Shown here piece by piece: positions 31,122 through 39,596 of a stretch of 64,000 nucleotides of DNA. The DNA lies in NCBI GenBank assembly GCA_046309355.1, contig JBKCPL010000023.1, forward strand, positions 1 through 64,000, in the 5' to 3' direction. The position numbers and the translations under genes are program-made. Numbering within the stretch: the first letter of the stretch is position 1; the number at the start of each line of letters is the position of its first letter. The notes below the pieces were generated by a model. That model searched no databases and was not told the DNA's origin. It saw only the letters and a program-made list of their open reading frames with translations. The stretch comes from CAYSBE01 sp046309355. GTDB taxonomy: Bacteria; Bacteroidota; Bacteroidia; UKL13-3.

Positions 31122-31529
31122 ATGAAACATTGGTTAGTAAAATCCGAGCCCTTCAAGTATAGCTGGGAACAATTCGTAAAAGACAAACGTACCTTCTGGG
31201 ATGGTGTTAGAAACTATCAGGCCAGAAACAGTTTAAAGGCCATGAAGAAAGGCGACCTAGTGATGTGGTATCACAGCAATGAGGGCAAAGAAGTAGTAGG
31301 CATAGCTAAAGTAGCAAAAGAGTTTTACCAAGACCCCACAACTGATGATCCGAATTGGGTAGTAGTAGATTTGGTACCGTTTAAGAAACTAAAGAAAGCA
31401 GTAAGTCTGGAACAGATCAAAAACGATAAAAGACTTTCAGAAATAGGACTTATACGGCAAGGACGACTCAGCGTAATGCCGCTAAAACAAACCGAATTTG
31501 ACACCCTACTAGCACTATCCGAAACATGA
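31122..31529 (+). CDS. EVE domain-containing protein
   Basis: The 135-residue protein is a single EVE domain (PUA-like fold), with KHWLVKSEPFKYSWEQF at the N terminus, the typical WDGVRNYQARNSLKAMKKGD and MWYHSNEGKEVVGIAKV. Members bind modified bases in DNA or RNA (thymocyte nuclear protein 1 is the eukaryotic relative); the target here is unknown. The ATG at 31122 is the family start; an in-frame upstream TTG at 31059 lies before the terminator and is rejected. Confidence 0.92.
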   Translation: MKHWLVKSEPFKYSWEQFVKDKRTFWDGVRNYQARNSLKAMKKGDLVMWYHSNEGKEVVGIAKVAKEFYQDPTTDDPNWVVVDLVPFKKLKKAVSLEQIKNDKRLSEIGLIRQGRLSVMPLKQTEFDTLLALSET

Positions 31530-31541
31530 TTGAATATTGCA

Positions 31542-31549
31542 TACATTTG
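31542..31549 (+). promoter_or_regulatory. -7 promoter element of pyrR-pyrB
   Basis: TACATTTG is an exact match to TAnnTTTG, 23 nt before the pyrR start; the -33 region is weak. Confidence 0.55.
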
Positions 31550-31572
31550 TACAAACACAAACACATCAGCGA

Positions 31573-32118
31573 ATGAACGCAAAGCCGATATTGGATAAAA
31601 AGAAATTTGCCATTACGATAGATAGGTTGTGTTACGAACTCATCGAAAGGCATGGTGACTTTTCGCAAACTGCGCTCATCGGGTTACAGCCACGAGGCAT
31701 ATACCTTTCACGTAGAATTCACGAACGCATAAGTCAGTTGCTTAAAAACACCCGGATACTTTACGGTGAACTTGACATTGCATTTTACCGCGATGATTTC
31801 AGGCGTGGAAACGAACAGATATTGCCCAGTGAACTTAACATGAACTTTAGCGTTGAAGACAAACATATCGTTTTGATAGATGATGTGCTGTACACAGGAC
31901 GCACCATCAGGGCAGCACTTGATGCGCTAACTGATTTTGGCCGCCCTGCCAAAGTAGAGCTACTCACACTTATTGATCGCAGATACAGTAGGCATTTACC
32001 CATACAACCCGATTATGTAGGCATGACAGTTGATGCCCGATCGAACGACAAAGTAAAAGTAGAATGGAAAGAAACCTCTAAAGCCGATACAGTTTACATC
32101 ATAACCCCTACCGAATGA
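31573..32118 (+). CDS. pyrR: PyrR-type bifunctional regulator/uracil phosphoribosyltransferase
   Basis: PyrR has a phosphoribosyltransferase fold. In Gram-positive bacteria it binds pyr mRNA to control attenuation and also has weak UPRTase activity. From the ATG at 31573 it has 181 residues, with LIGLQPRGIYLSRRIHERIS and the PRPP loop VLIDDVLYTGRTIRAALDAL. It overlaps pyrB by 4 nt (ATGA). The predicted leader is too short to hold an attenuator, so the regulatory target of this copy is unclear. Confidence 0.94.
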   Translation: MNAKPILDKKKFAITIDRLCYELIERHGDFSQTALIGLQPRGIYLSRRIHERISQLLKNTRILYGELDIAFYRDDFRRGNEQILPSELNMNFSVEDKHIVLIDDVLYTGRTIRAALDALTDFGRPAKVELLTLIDRRYSRHLPIQPDYVGMTVDARSNDKVKVEWKETSKADTVYIITPTE

Positions 32119-33059
32119 GCGCTAACCAACTACCCAAAGAATTCAGTCAAAAACATCTGCTGGGCATTAAAGACCTAACCCGTAACGACATTGAACTCGT
32201 ATTTGAAACAGCCGATAACTTTAAAGCCATTATCAACCGCCCCATCAAAAAAGTTCCTTCTCTGCGTGATATTACTGTTGCCAATATATTTTTCGAAAAT
32301 TCTACCCGAACCCGTATTTCCTTTGAGCTGGCCCAAAAACGACTAAGTGCTGATGTGATAAATTTCTCTGCATCCTCTTCTTCTGTATCAAAAGGTGAAA
32401 CGCTGATTGATACGGTCAAAAATATTTTAAGCATGAAGGTAGACATGGTGGTAATGAGACACCCTGCTCCAGGAGCCTGTATTTTCCTATCGAAACACAT
32501 AGATGCACAAATTATTAATGCCGGTGACGGTACCCACGAGCATCCCACACAGGCTCTGCTAGACGCTTATTCTATACGTGAAAAACTGGGCGGTGTAAAA
32601 GGAAAAAAAGTGGTTATTGTGGGTGATATTTTACACTCAAGAGTTGCACTTTCAAATATACTTTGCTTACAAAAACTGGGTGCGGAAGTCATGGTGTGCG
32701 GACCAACAACACTTATGCCTAAATACATACATACGCTGGGAGTAAAGGTAGAGAGCGACTTGATGAAAGCACTGAACTGGTGTGATGTAGCTAATATGCT
32801 TCGCATTCAGCTCGAACGGCAAGATATTAAATACTTCCCATCATTGCGCGAATACAGTATGCTTTACGGATTGAATAAGAAAAGGCTGGATGAATTAAAT
32901 AAAGAAATTGTCATCATGCATCCGGGACCCATCAACAGGGGTGTTGAAATAACCAGCGATGTAGCTGACAGTAAACACAGCATTATACTCGATCAGGTTG
33001 AAAACGGAGTAGCTACCCGAATGGCGATAATGTATTTACTGGCCGGAAAAAAAGTGTAA
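32115..33059 (+). CDS. pyrB: Aspartate carbamoyltransferase catalytic subunit
   Basis: PyrB joins carbamoyl phosphate and aspartate in pyrimidine synthesis. The 314-residue protein has the carbamoyl-phosphate loop FFENSTRTRISFELAQKRL, the second motif HEHPTQALLDAYSI and HPGPINRGVEITSDVADS near the C terminus. No pyrI regulatory gene follows. Coupling with pyrR by overlap indicates joint translation. Confidence 0.97.
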   Translation: MSANQLPKEFSQKHLLGIKDLTRNDIELVFETADNFKAIINRPIKKVPSLRDITVANIFFENSTRTRISFELAQKRLSADVINFSASSSSVSKGETLIDTVKNILSMKVDMVVMRHPAPGACIFLSKHIDAQIINAGDGTHEHPTQALLDAYSIREKLGGVKGKKVVIVGDILHSRVALSNILCLQKLGAEVMVCGPTTLMPKYIHTLGVKVESDLMKALNWCDVANMLRIQLERQDIKYFPSLREYSMLYGLNKKRLDELNKEIVIMHPGPINRGVEITSDVADSKHSIILDQVENGVATRMAIMYLLAGKKV

Positions 33060-33093
33060 AACACAGCACGTATCTAATAGGCAATAATATTTC

Positions 33094-33101
33094 TTATTTT
33101 G
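33094..33101 (+). promoter_or_regulatory. Probable -7 element of trpS
   Basis: TTATTTTG matches TAnnTTTG in 7 of 8 positions and is followed by CGCGTC; it lies 22 nt before the trpS ATG. Confidence 0.45.
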
Positions 33102-33123
33102 CGCGTCAATAGCTCTTGTTCAC

Positions 33124-34131
33124 ATGAGTCAGAAAAAAGAAATTGTAGTTAGCGGAATTCGGCCCACAGGCAACCTGCATTTGGGAAACTATGAAGGCGC
33201 TGTGAAAAACTTCGTAAAAATGCAATACGAGTACGATTGCTATTTTTTCATAGCCGATTACCATTCGCTAACAACACATCCCAATCCAAAAGACTTACAT
33301 CAGAATGTAAAAACCGTACTGGCTGAGTATTTGGCCTGTGGCTTGAACCCAGACGACTGTGCCTTGTACATACAAAGCGACCTTACCGAGATTCCTGAAC
33401 TTTACATGCTGCTTAACATGCATGCTTACCTTGGCGAACTGGAGCGTGTTGCGTCCTTCAAAGAAAAAGCCCGAACACAACCTAATAATATTAATGCCGG
33501 GCTACTCACCTATCCGGTTCTTATGGCTGCTGATATTATCATCCACAAAGCCACTAAGGTTCCTGTGGGCAAAGATCAGGAGCAGCATCTCGAACTTGCC
33601 CGCACATTTGGTAACCGTTTCAACCGCATGTATTCCTGCGATTTGTTTCCCGAACCACAGGCATTTAACTATGGCACTGATTTAATTAAAATTCCGGGCT
33701 TACATGGCGGGGGTAAAATGAGCAAAAGTGAAGGAGAAAATTCGGTTATAAATCTGTCCGACTCACCGGATGCTATTCGTAAAAAACTTAGCCGTGCAGT
33801 TACTGATTCAGGACCTGTCGAACAAAACAGTACACCAACTCAATCTGTACAAAACCTGTTCGATTTGATGAAAGTGGTATCTGCAGTCGATACGCTAAAT
33901 CATTTCATTCAGGCACATGCCTCGTGTACCATTCGCTATGGCGATTTAAAGAAACAACTGGCCGAGGATATTATAAGCTACCTCACCCCGGTGCGTGAAC
34001 GTATACAGGATATTTATGCTGATGAGCAGCTGCTTTCTAAGGCTGCCAAAACCGGTGCCGATAAAGCACGAGCAAGTGCTGCCCAAACATTGCGTGAAGC
34101 CCGTGAATTAATTGGTTTCAGGCCTTTCTAA
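33124..34131 (+). CDS. trpS: Tryptophan--tRNA ligase
   Basis: TrpRS is a class I aminoacyl-tRNA synthetase. The 335-residue protein has SGIRPTGNLHLGNYEGAV with the HIGH-type HLGN, PVGKDQEQHLELAR, and the KMSKS signature in GGGKMSKSEGENSV. Length and motifs are normal. It appears monocistronic. Confidence 0.97.
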   Translation: MSQKKEIVVSGIRPTGNLHLGNYEGAVKNFVKMQYEYDCYFFIADYHSLTTHPNPKDLHQNVKTVLAEYLACGLNPDDCALYIQSDLTEIPELYMLLNMHAYLGELERVASFKEKARTQPNNINAGLLTYPVLMAADIIIHKATKVPVGKDQEQHLELARTFGNRFNRMYSCDLFPEPQAFNYGTDLIKIPGLHGGGKMSKSEGENSVINLSDSPDAIRKKLSRAVTDSGPVEQNSTPTQSVQNLFDLMKVVSAVDTLNHFIQAHASCTIRYGDLKKQLAEDIISYLTPVRERIQDIYADEQLLSKAAKTGADKARASAAQTLREARELIGFRPF

Positions 34132-34180
34132 AGCACAATTTACATGGCCTGTACTACGTATTTTTAACTAAAAAAGTGTA

Positions 34181-34188
34181 TACCTTTG
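34181..34188 (+). promoter_or_regulatory. -7 promoter element of the metal-handling operon
   Basis: TACCTTTG is an exact TAnnTTTG match. It lies 5 nt before the TTG at 34194, so the transcript should start at or very near the start codon. Confidence 0.5.
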
Positions 34189-34193
34189 TAGTG

Positions 34194-34631
34194 TTGAAAT
34201 TTTTCAGAAACATAGTGTGCTGGCTGTTACTAATAAGCATAACACTTGGCTATGCGGGTATTCCTATGCATAAAATGATATGCCATGTGGATGGGCATAC
34301 AGAAATAGCGCTATTCGGCAAAGCTGATGGCTGTTCACATGAAAATAAACGTGCTGCTAAAAAAAGCTGTTGCGAGACCGAGAAAACGGATGACCAAGGC
34401 AGCAACTGTTGCCATTTTGAGCATACCTACAGCAAAATATACACCGATGCACAGGCTAATCAGGATGCCTATATTAAAACTGCAGTATACTGGCAAGAAA
34501 AAGTGTGTACGCTTGATGCATGCATTGCTTTTATTCTACCACTTATATTTGACTACACTGCAAAGGCTCCACCGCCCAAGTTCCTGTATTCGTCCGATGC
34601 CTTATCGTATTTAGCGATTTATCGTATTTAA
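34194..34631 (+). CDS. HYC_CC_PP-type Cys/His-rich envelope protein
   Basis: The 145-residue protein has an N-terminal hydrophobic segment (FRNIVCWLLLISITLGYAGI), then HKMICHVDGH, KKSCCETEK, SNCCHFEH and a Pro-rich end (KAPPPKFLYSS). These match what I recall as the HYC_CC_PP family of Bacteroidota, found beside heavy-metal genes. The paired cysteines and histidines suggest binding of copper or a similar metal at the membrane. The start is TTG 34194 or GTG 34191: an upstream GTG (34176) lies before the -7 element and cannot be transcribed from it. A TonB receptor gene follows after 72 nt. Confidence 0.72.
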   Translation: MKFFRNIVCWLLLISITLGYAGIPMHKMICHVDGHTEIALFGKADGCSHENKRAAKKSCCETEKTDDQGSNCCHFEHTYSKIYTDAQANQDAYIKTAVYWQEKVCTLDACIAFILPLIFDYTAKAPPPKFLYSSDALSYLAIYRI

Positions 34632-34703
34632 TAATTCATGTTTCATTCGATGCTCATGCCGCGTGCATAGCATTTTCTATTCACCTTATAAATTGAATGA
34701 ATC

Positions 34704-36908
34704 ATGAAAAAGTACATATTTTTCTGCCTGCTTGCATGGTGGGCTTTAACATTACGAGGTCAATCTATACGAGGCAGCGTTATGGATGCTGTAACGCAGG
34801 AAGCACTTCCCGGAGCTGCACTTCAATGGATGATATCTAAAAACGGGACCACTACAAATGGATTGGGCGCTTATGAAATCAGCTTACCCATTCGCACTCC
34901 CGACTGGCTTATAGTTACATACATCGGATATGTAACCGATACTATTTTATTTAAATCACAAACAGAAATACATATACGCCTTAAGCGAACACCCGAATTG
35001 CTGAATGAAGTAGAGATAAAAGATAAACGGCAGGCAACTACATACAGCACACTAGAGGTTTTGAACAGGCAATCGCTGGGAATTGGTGAACTTAAGAAAG
35101 CCGCGTGTTGCAACCTGAGTGAAAGTTTTGAGACCAATGCCACTGTTGATGTTTCATACAGCGATGCACTTACAGGTGCGAAACAAATTAAACTGCTTGG
35201 TCTGGATGGCTCATACACGCAGATATTAAGCGAACTGCAACCGGGCATTCGAGGGTTGTCAACCAATTCGGGACTGGCACACATTCCCGGCACTTGGGTT
35301 CAATCCATCGACATTACCAAAGGCATAGGCTCAGTAGTAAACGGATACGAATCGATGGCCGGACAGATAAATATAGAACTGTTGAAGCCCGAAAAGGCAG
35401 ATCGATTTCACCTGAATGTGTATGCCGGAGACTGGGGAAGATACGAAGCAAATGTACACGCTGCACACAGATTGAATAAGAATTGGAGCACCTTACTGCT
35501 TAGTCATGCCAGTACCATTGCAGCAAAAAACGACTTTAACAGCGATGGTTTCATGGATATGGCAACCGGTGTACAATACGGAGCGCTTAACCGATGGAAA
35601 TACGAACAAACCGGAAAACTCATGTCGGATTTTGGAGTATTTGTAAACTATGACGAGCGCAATGGAGGCCAGCTGGCATTTCGTGGTGAAGACGACAATA
35701 CAAATCGATTATTTTACGGTGTTCAAACGCGCTCAACACATGCTGAGGCGTATGGTAAGGCCGCTATTGGATTTAGCGGGAAACCTTATAAAAGTCTTGG
35801 TATACTAGCTAACAGCAGGCTGTATACATATAATGCTACGTTCGGATTAAAAAGGTATGATGGGAATGAAAAGAGCTTGCATGGTAGCATGGTATATCAA
35901 ACCATTATCAAAACAAGTGAGCACAAACTTAAAACTGGAATATCGTTTATGAACGACCGATATCATGAAAGCTACAACGATTCTGTTTTTACCCGAAATG
36001 AAGTTGTACCCGGAGCGTTTGCCGAATACAACTACGATAACCTGAGCAACTATTCTCTACTTATTGGCATGCGGATAGATTACCATAACCTATTTGGCAC
36101 ACTTATCAATCCAAGGGCACATCTGAAAATTAATTTAGCACGTGCATCGGTGCTACGATTATCGGCCGGTCGAGGTATGCGAGTAGCCAACGTATTTGTT
36201 GAACACGCTGCCGTAATGGCCAGTAACCGAAGAATTGTTGTTCGGGAAGCGTTTAAACCCGAAGTATCGCAAAATTTCGGTACATCGATTACCCATAAAT
36301 TCAGGCTATTTAGGCGTACTGCTACAATTGTAGCCGATTACTATTATACCCGTTTTGAAAATCAGGTAGTAGCTGATTTGGATTTGCGCAGCGATGAATT
36401 GCACTTCTATAATCTCGCTGGATTGTCGTATTCACACAGTGCACAAGCCGACTTTGTATACGAACCCGTAAAGCAGCTCGAACTACGTGTGGCTTACAAA
36501 TGGCAAGATGTAAGAACTACATACCACGGCATACTGATGCAGCGTCCGCTGGTAGCCCGAAGTAGGGCTTTGATAAACATCGGATATGCCACACGTTTCG
36601 AAAAGTGGAAATTTGACTATACACTAAAGTGGTTTGACCGTATGCGTATACCGGCTGTAATTGATCATGGAAGTCACCGAATAGCCGGCCGATATTCACC
36701 AGATTATTTTGTGCACATGGCACAAATAACAAAAAAGTTTAAACACATAGAATGGTATGCAGGAGGCGAAAATTTATTTGCGTTTATGCAGCACCAACAA
36801 ATTGCTGACGCGGCCAATCCGTTTGGCCCTAATTTTGATGCCTCGCTTATTTGGGGGCCGGTGATGGGAAGAGTATGGTATACAGGTATTCGTTTCACAA
36901 TTAAATAA
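34704..36908 (+). CDS. TonB-dependent receptor, probable metal/metallophore uptake
   Basis: The 734-residue outer membrane protein starts with a signal peptide (to about residue 19), then a carboxypeptidase-like regulatory domain (IRGSVMDAVTQEALPGAALQ, about 20-98). The plug follows, including KKAACCNLSESFETNATVDV and IDITKGIGSVVNGYESMAGQ, then a 22-stranded type barrel ending GIRFTIK. The Cys pair in the plug recurs, as far as I recall, in receptors encoded with HMA proteins. The genomic neighbours (Cys/His-rich protein before, HMA protein after) point to copper or another transition metal as cargo; this is inference. Confidence 0.85.
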   Translation: MKKYIFFCLLAWWALTLRGQSIRGSVMDAVTQEALPGAALQWMISKNGTTTNGLGAYEISLPIRTPDWLIVTYIGYVTDTILFKSQTEIHIRLKRTPELLNEVEIKDKRQATTYSTLEVLNRQSLGIGELKKAACCNLSESFETNATVDVSYSDALTGAKQIKLLGLDGSYTQILSELQPGIRGLSTNSGLAHIPGTWVQSIDITKGIGSVVNGYESMAGQINIELLKPEKADRFHLNVYAGDWGRYEANVHAAHRLNKNWSTLLLSHASTIAAKNDFNSDGFMDMATGVQYGALNRWKYEQTGKLMSDFGVFVNYDERNGGQLAFRGEDDNTNRLFYGVQTRSTHAEAYGKAAIGFSGKPYKSLGILANSRLYTYNATFGLKRYDGNEKSLHGSMVYQTIIKTSEHKLKTGISFMNDRYHESYNDSVFTRNEVVPGAFAEYNYDNLSNYSLLIGMRIDYHNLFGTLINPRAHLKINLARASVLRLSAGRGMRVANVFVEHAAVMASNRRIVVREAFKPEVSQNFGTSITHKFRLFRRTATIVADYYYTRFENQVVADLDLRSDELHFYNLAGLSYSHSAQADFVYEPVKQLELRVAYKWQDVRTTYHGILMQRPLVARSRALINIGYATRFEKWKFDYTLKWFDRMRIPAVIDHGSHRIAGRYSPDYFVHMAQITKKFKHIEWYAGGENLFAFMQHQQIADAANPFGPNFDASLIWGPVMGRVWYTGIRFTIK

Positions 36909-36916
36909 CAAGAACA

Positions 36917-37285
36917 ATGAAAACAATCAACTTAAATATTTTATTACTGAGCTTATCAATCAAAGCAGCAACCGCACAAACAGCGGTAAAAGACTCCATC
37001 GTAAACAGCGATGGAACAGTGACCATTCAGCTAAAAACATCATCGGTTTGCGAGATGTGTAAAGAAACCATCGAAAAAGCGTTAGCCTATGAAAAGGGAA
37101 TAAAATCATCCGACCTCGTTGTAGACTCAAAAGTACTAACGGTAGTGTACGACCCTCGAAAAACAAACTCTATTAAAGTTAAAGTAGCTGTATCCAAAAG
37201 TGGTTACGATGCCGATGAATGGCCTGCTGACCCGAAAGCCTATGAAAGGTTGCATTCCTGCTGCAAGAAAGACAGTGCTCATTAA
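36917..37285 (+). CDS. Secreted heavy-metal-associated (HMA) domain protein
   Basis: The 122-residue protein has a signal peptide (LLLSLSIKAATAQ) and one HMA fold with the metal-binding CEMC (Cys45, Cys48) in SSVCEMCKETIEKALAYEKG, followed by VVYDPRKTNSIKVKVAVSKS and a C-terminal HSCCKK. HMA domains bind Cu(I) and similar ions; here it would act in the periplasm as a chaperone or trap. It lies 8 nt after the receptor stop codon. Confidence 0.88.
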   Translation: MKTINLNILLLSLSIKAATAQTAVKDSIVNSDGTVTIQLKTSSVCEMCKETIEKALAYEKGIKSSDLVVDSKVLTVVYDPRKTNSIKVKVAVSKSGYDADEWPADPKAYERLHSCCKKDSAH

Positions 37286-37292
37286 GCTAAAA

Positions 37293-37309
37293 GCATTGAT
37301 TTTCAATGC
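37293..37309 (+). repeat. Hairpin after the metal operon
   Basis: GCATTGA (37293-37299) and TCAATGC (37303-37309) form a 7-bp stem around TTT. No T run follows, so it may protect or mark the mRNA 3' end instead of acting as a classical terminator. Confidence 0.4.
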
Positions 37310-37360
37310 ATCAAAACATATCCACAAATTTCCAAATACGTGTGTAAGCGGTTAATATTG

Positions 37361-37396
37361 AAGGTTGCGTAGCCACAGCTATGCAGCCTTTTTTTT
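37361..37396 (+). terminator. Intrinsic terminator of the metal operon
   Basis: AAGGTTGCGTAG (37361-37372) pairs with CTATGCAGCCTT (12 bp including two G-U pairs, loop CCACAG), ending in eight T (37389-37396). Confidence 0.85.
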
Positions 37397-37426
37397 AATA
37401 CCACAGCAACGATAATTTAACCTTTT

Positions 37427-38038
37427 ATGCATTTAGCCATTGCCGGAAACATAGGATCGGGAAAGACAACACTTACAACCCTGCTTGCCCGCCATTACAA
37501 ATTTGAACCTCACTACGAAGATGTGGAGGATAACCCTTACATCAGCGATTTTTATGAAGATATGCAACGTTGGTCGTTCAACCTGCAGATATATTTTTTA
37601 AATAGCCGTTTCAGCACAGTGCAACAGATACAAAAAGGCAAAAAAAAGGTGATTCAGGACCGTACCATTTACGAAGATGCATTCATCTTTGCTCCAAACT
37701 TGCATAGCATGGGGTTAATGAGTACGCGTGATTTCGAAACATATCAACGGCTTTTTGAATCCATGACCTCAGCAATTAAGCCCCCTGATTTGCTCATTTA
37801 CCTACGTGCATCCATACCTACCCTAGTGAATCAGATACAAAAACGTGGCCGCGATTACGAAGATTCCATAAGGCTCGATTACCTGCGTAGGCTAAACGAG
37901 CGCTACGAAGCCTGGATTTCAACGTACAGGCATAAGTTACTTATCATAGATGTTGAAAATCTAAATTTTGCAGAAAAACCTGAAGACTTAGGGTTGGTCA
38001 TCAATAAAATTGAAGCTGAAATTAACGGTTTGTTTTAA
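37427..38038 (+). CDS. Deoxynucleoside kinase
   Basis: The 203-residue protein belongs to the dCK/dGK/TK2-type deoxynucleoside kinase family: P-loop AGNIGSGKTTLTTLLARHY, the substrate-site EDVEDNPYISDFYEDMQRW, QDRTIYEDAFIFA (DR motif) and the lid RGRDYEDSIRLDYLRRLNER. It phosphorylates deoxynucleosides in salvage; which base it prefers cannot be told from sequence. The gene stands alone after a terminator and ends 5 nt before the acetyltransferase gene. Confidence 0.9.
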   Translation: MHLAIAGNIGSGKTTLTTLLARHYKFEPHYEDVEDNPYISDFYEDMQRWSFNLQIYFLNSRFSTVQQIQKGKKKVIQDRTIYEDAFIFAPNLHSMGLMSTRDFETYQRLFESMTSAIKPPDLLIYLRASIPTLVNQIQKRGRDYEDSIRLDYLRRLNERYEAWISTYRHKLLIIDVENLNFAEKPEDLGLVINKIEAEINGLF

Positions 38039-38043
38039 ACCCT

Positions 38044-38532
38044 ATGATTGTGCTACGTGATGCGGAGTTGACTGATGCTGCAGCCATTGCAGAAATTTAC
38101 AACGAATCCATATTGAATAGCACGGCTACATTCGATACCGAAACAAAAACAACCGAAGACCGCAAAGCGTGGCTCATGCAGCACAACGCAAAGTACCCTG
38201 TAGTGGTGGCCGAAATTAGCGGAACTGTTGTAGGTTTTGCTTCCTTATCGCGCTGGAGTGAACGTACTGCGTATGATAACACAGCTGAAATCTCCATTTA
38301 CATTTCTCCCGAGCATAGAAGCAAAGGCATTGGTAAAAAGCTTATAACTATGATTATGGAGAAGGGCCGGAATGGCGGGCTTCACTGCTTACTTTCGCGC
38401 ATTACAGAAGGAAACGAACACAGTATATACTTGCATACACAAGCAGGTTTTACTACTATTGGGGTGATGCGTGAAGTGGGTGAAAAGTTTGGACGAATTC
38501 TGGATGTAACGCTGATGCAGTTCATCTACTAA
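38044..38532 (+). CDS. GNAT family N-acetyltransferase (Pat/Bar-like)
   Basis: The 162-residue protein has the GNAT fold: AEIYNESILNSTATFDTETK in the region typical of phosphinothricin acetyltransferase-like members, and the acetyl-CoA loop YISPEHRSKGIGKKLI. This group often acetylates amino acid analogues such as methionine sulfoximine; the true substrate is unknown. Its end overlaps the convergent histidine kinase gene by 4 nt. Confidence 0.88.
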   Translation: MIVLRDAELTDAAAIAEIYNESILNSTATFDTETKTTEDRKAWLMQHNAKYPVVVAEISGTVVGFASLSRWSERTAYDNTAEISIYISPEHRSKGIGKKLITMIMEKGRNGGLHCLLSRITEGNEHSIYLHTQAGFTTIGVMREVGEKFGRILDVTLMQFIY

Positions 38533-39581
38533 TTGCCTGCTGCCTTACGCAGTGTAAAACCGAATGTTGTTCCCTGGCTAAGCGTACTGCGCACATTGAT
38601 TGTTTGCCCATGCGCTTCAATTATGTGTTTTACAATTGCTAAACCTAAACCCGTACCTCCCGGACCACTCTCGCGGGCACGGCTTTTATCAACCCTGTAA
38701 AAACGTTCGAAAATGCGGGGTAAATGTTCCTGCGCAATGCCTTCTCCGTTATCACCAATTTCCACAAGTATGTTTTCATCCATATCGTAGTAGGCTGCGG
38801 TAGTAGTTCCCATTTCCTTTCCGTATTTAATGGAGTTCAGTACCAGATTAACCAACACCTGCCTTATGCGGTACTTATCTGCTGAAACAAAAAACGGTTT
38901 GTTACAGCCTTCCTTTACGATGAGCGCAATGCCCCTATCTTTTGCACGTACTTCAAGCTGTTCGTATACATCTTTCACCAATGCATTGATATCAAATCTC
39001 TCGCTTTCTACAACCAGCTCACCCGCCTCAAGTTGGGAAATGGCCAGCAGGTCGGCAACCAGATCGCTAAGACGATCGGCACTCTTTGCTGCCTTTTTCA
39101 GAAAACGAAGATTTACTTCGGGATCATCGATGGCTCCGTCAATAAGCGTGTGTATATACCCCTGAATGTTAAAGATGGGCGTTTTTAACTCATGCGAAAC
39201 ATTTCCTAAAAATTCTTTGCGGAAATCGGCCAGCTTTTTCAACTCGTCCATTTGTTCTTTCTGGTCGAGCGCCCAATTAATCACTTCCTTATTCATATTG
39301 GCAATGGGATCTGTACGCCAGTCGAAGTTACTTAGTTTGGCATCGTACTTCTGTGTTTTCAAGCTGTGTATGGTCTTATAAATCAGCTTTATTTTTTTAT
39401 AAATGAAGTATTCAAGCGAATAAAAAAACAGTATGAAAGAAAATAGTAATGTGGCAAATGCCGCCACTAATGCGGGTGTTGCATCAAAACCGTCAATGAT
39501 AAAGGTGGTGAAACCAACAAAAGCCGAAAGTATTAGGGATATGAACAGCGCAACAGTGACAGGTTTCGGGTTTCTAATCAT
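38529..39581 (-). CDS. Sensor histidine kinase (PhoR-like)
   Basis: The 350-residue protein has two N-terminal TM helices (about 8-30 and 36-56) with only a very short loop between, so it probably has no periplasmic sensor domain. The HisKA domain follows with phospho-acceptor His130 in NVSHELKTPIFNIQGY, and then the HATPase domain with NLVLNSIKYG (N box), IGDNGEGIA (G1), FERFYRVD (F box) and GGTGLGLAIV (G2). It is transcribed after its cognate regulator, 15 nt apart. The signal is unknown. Confidence 0.93.
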   Translation of the reverse strand: MIRNPKPVTVALFISLILSAFVGFTTFIIDGFDATPALVAAFATLLFSFILFFYSLEYFIYKKIKLIYKTIHSLKTQKYDAKLSNFDWRTDPIANMNKEVINWALDQKEQMDELKKLADFRKEFLGNVSHELKTPIFNIQGYIHTLIDGAIDDPEVNLRFLKKAAKSADRLSDLVADLLAISQLEAGELVVESERFDINALVKDVYEQLEVRAKDRGIALIVKEGCNKPFFVSADKYRIRQVLVNLVLNSIKYGKEMGTTTAAYYDMDENILVEIGDNGEGIAQEHLPRIFERFYRVDKSRARESGPGGTGLGLAIVKHIIEAHGQTINVRSTLSQGTTFGFTLRKAAGN

Positions 39582-39596
39582 AGGTGCAACATCTTA

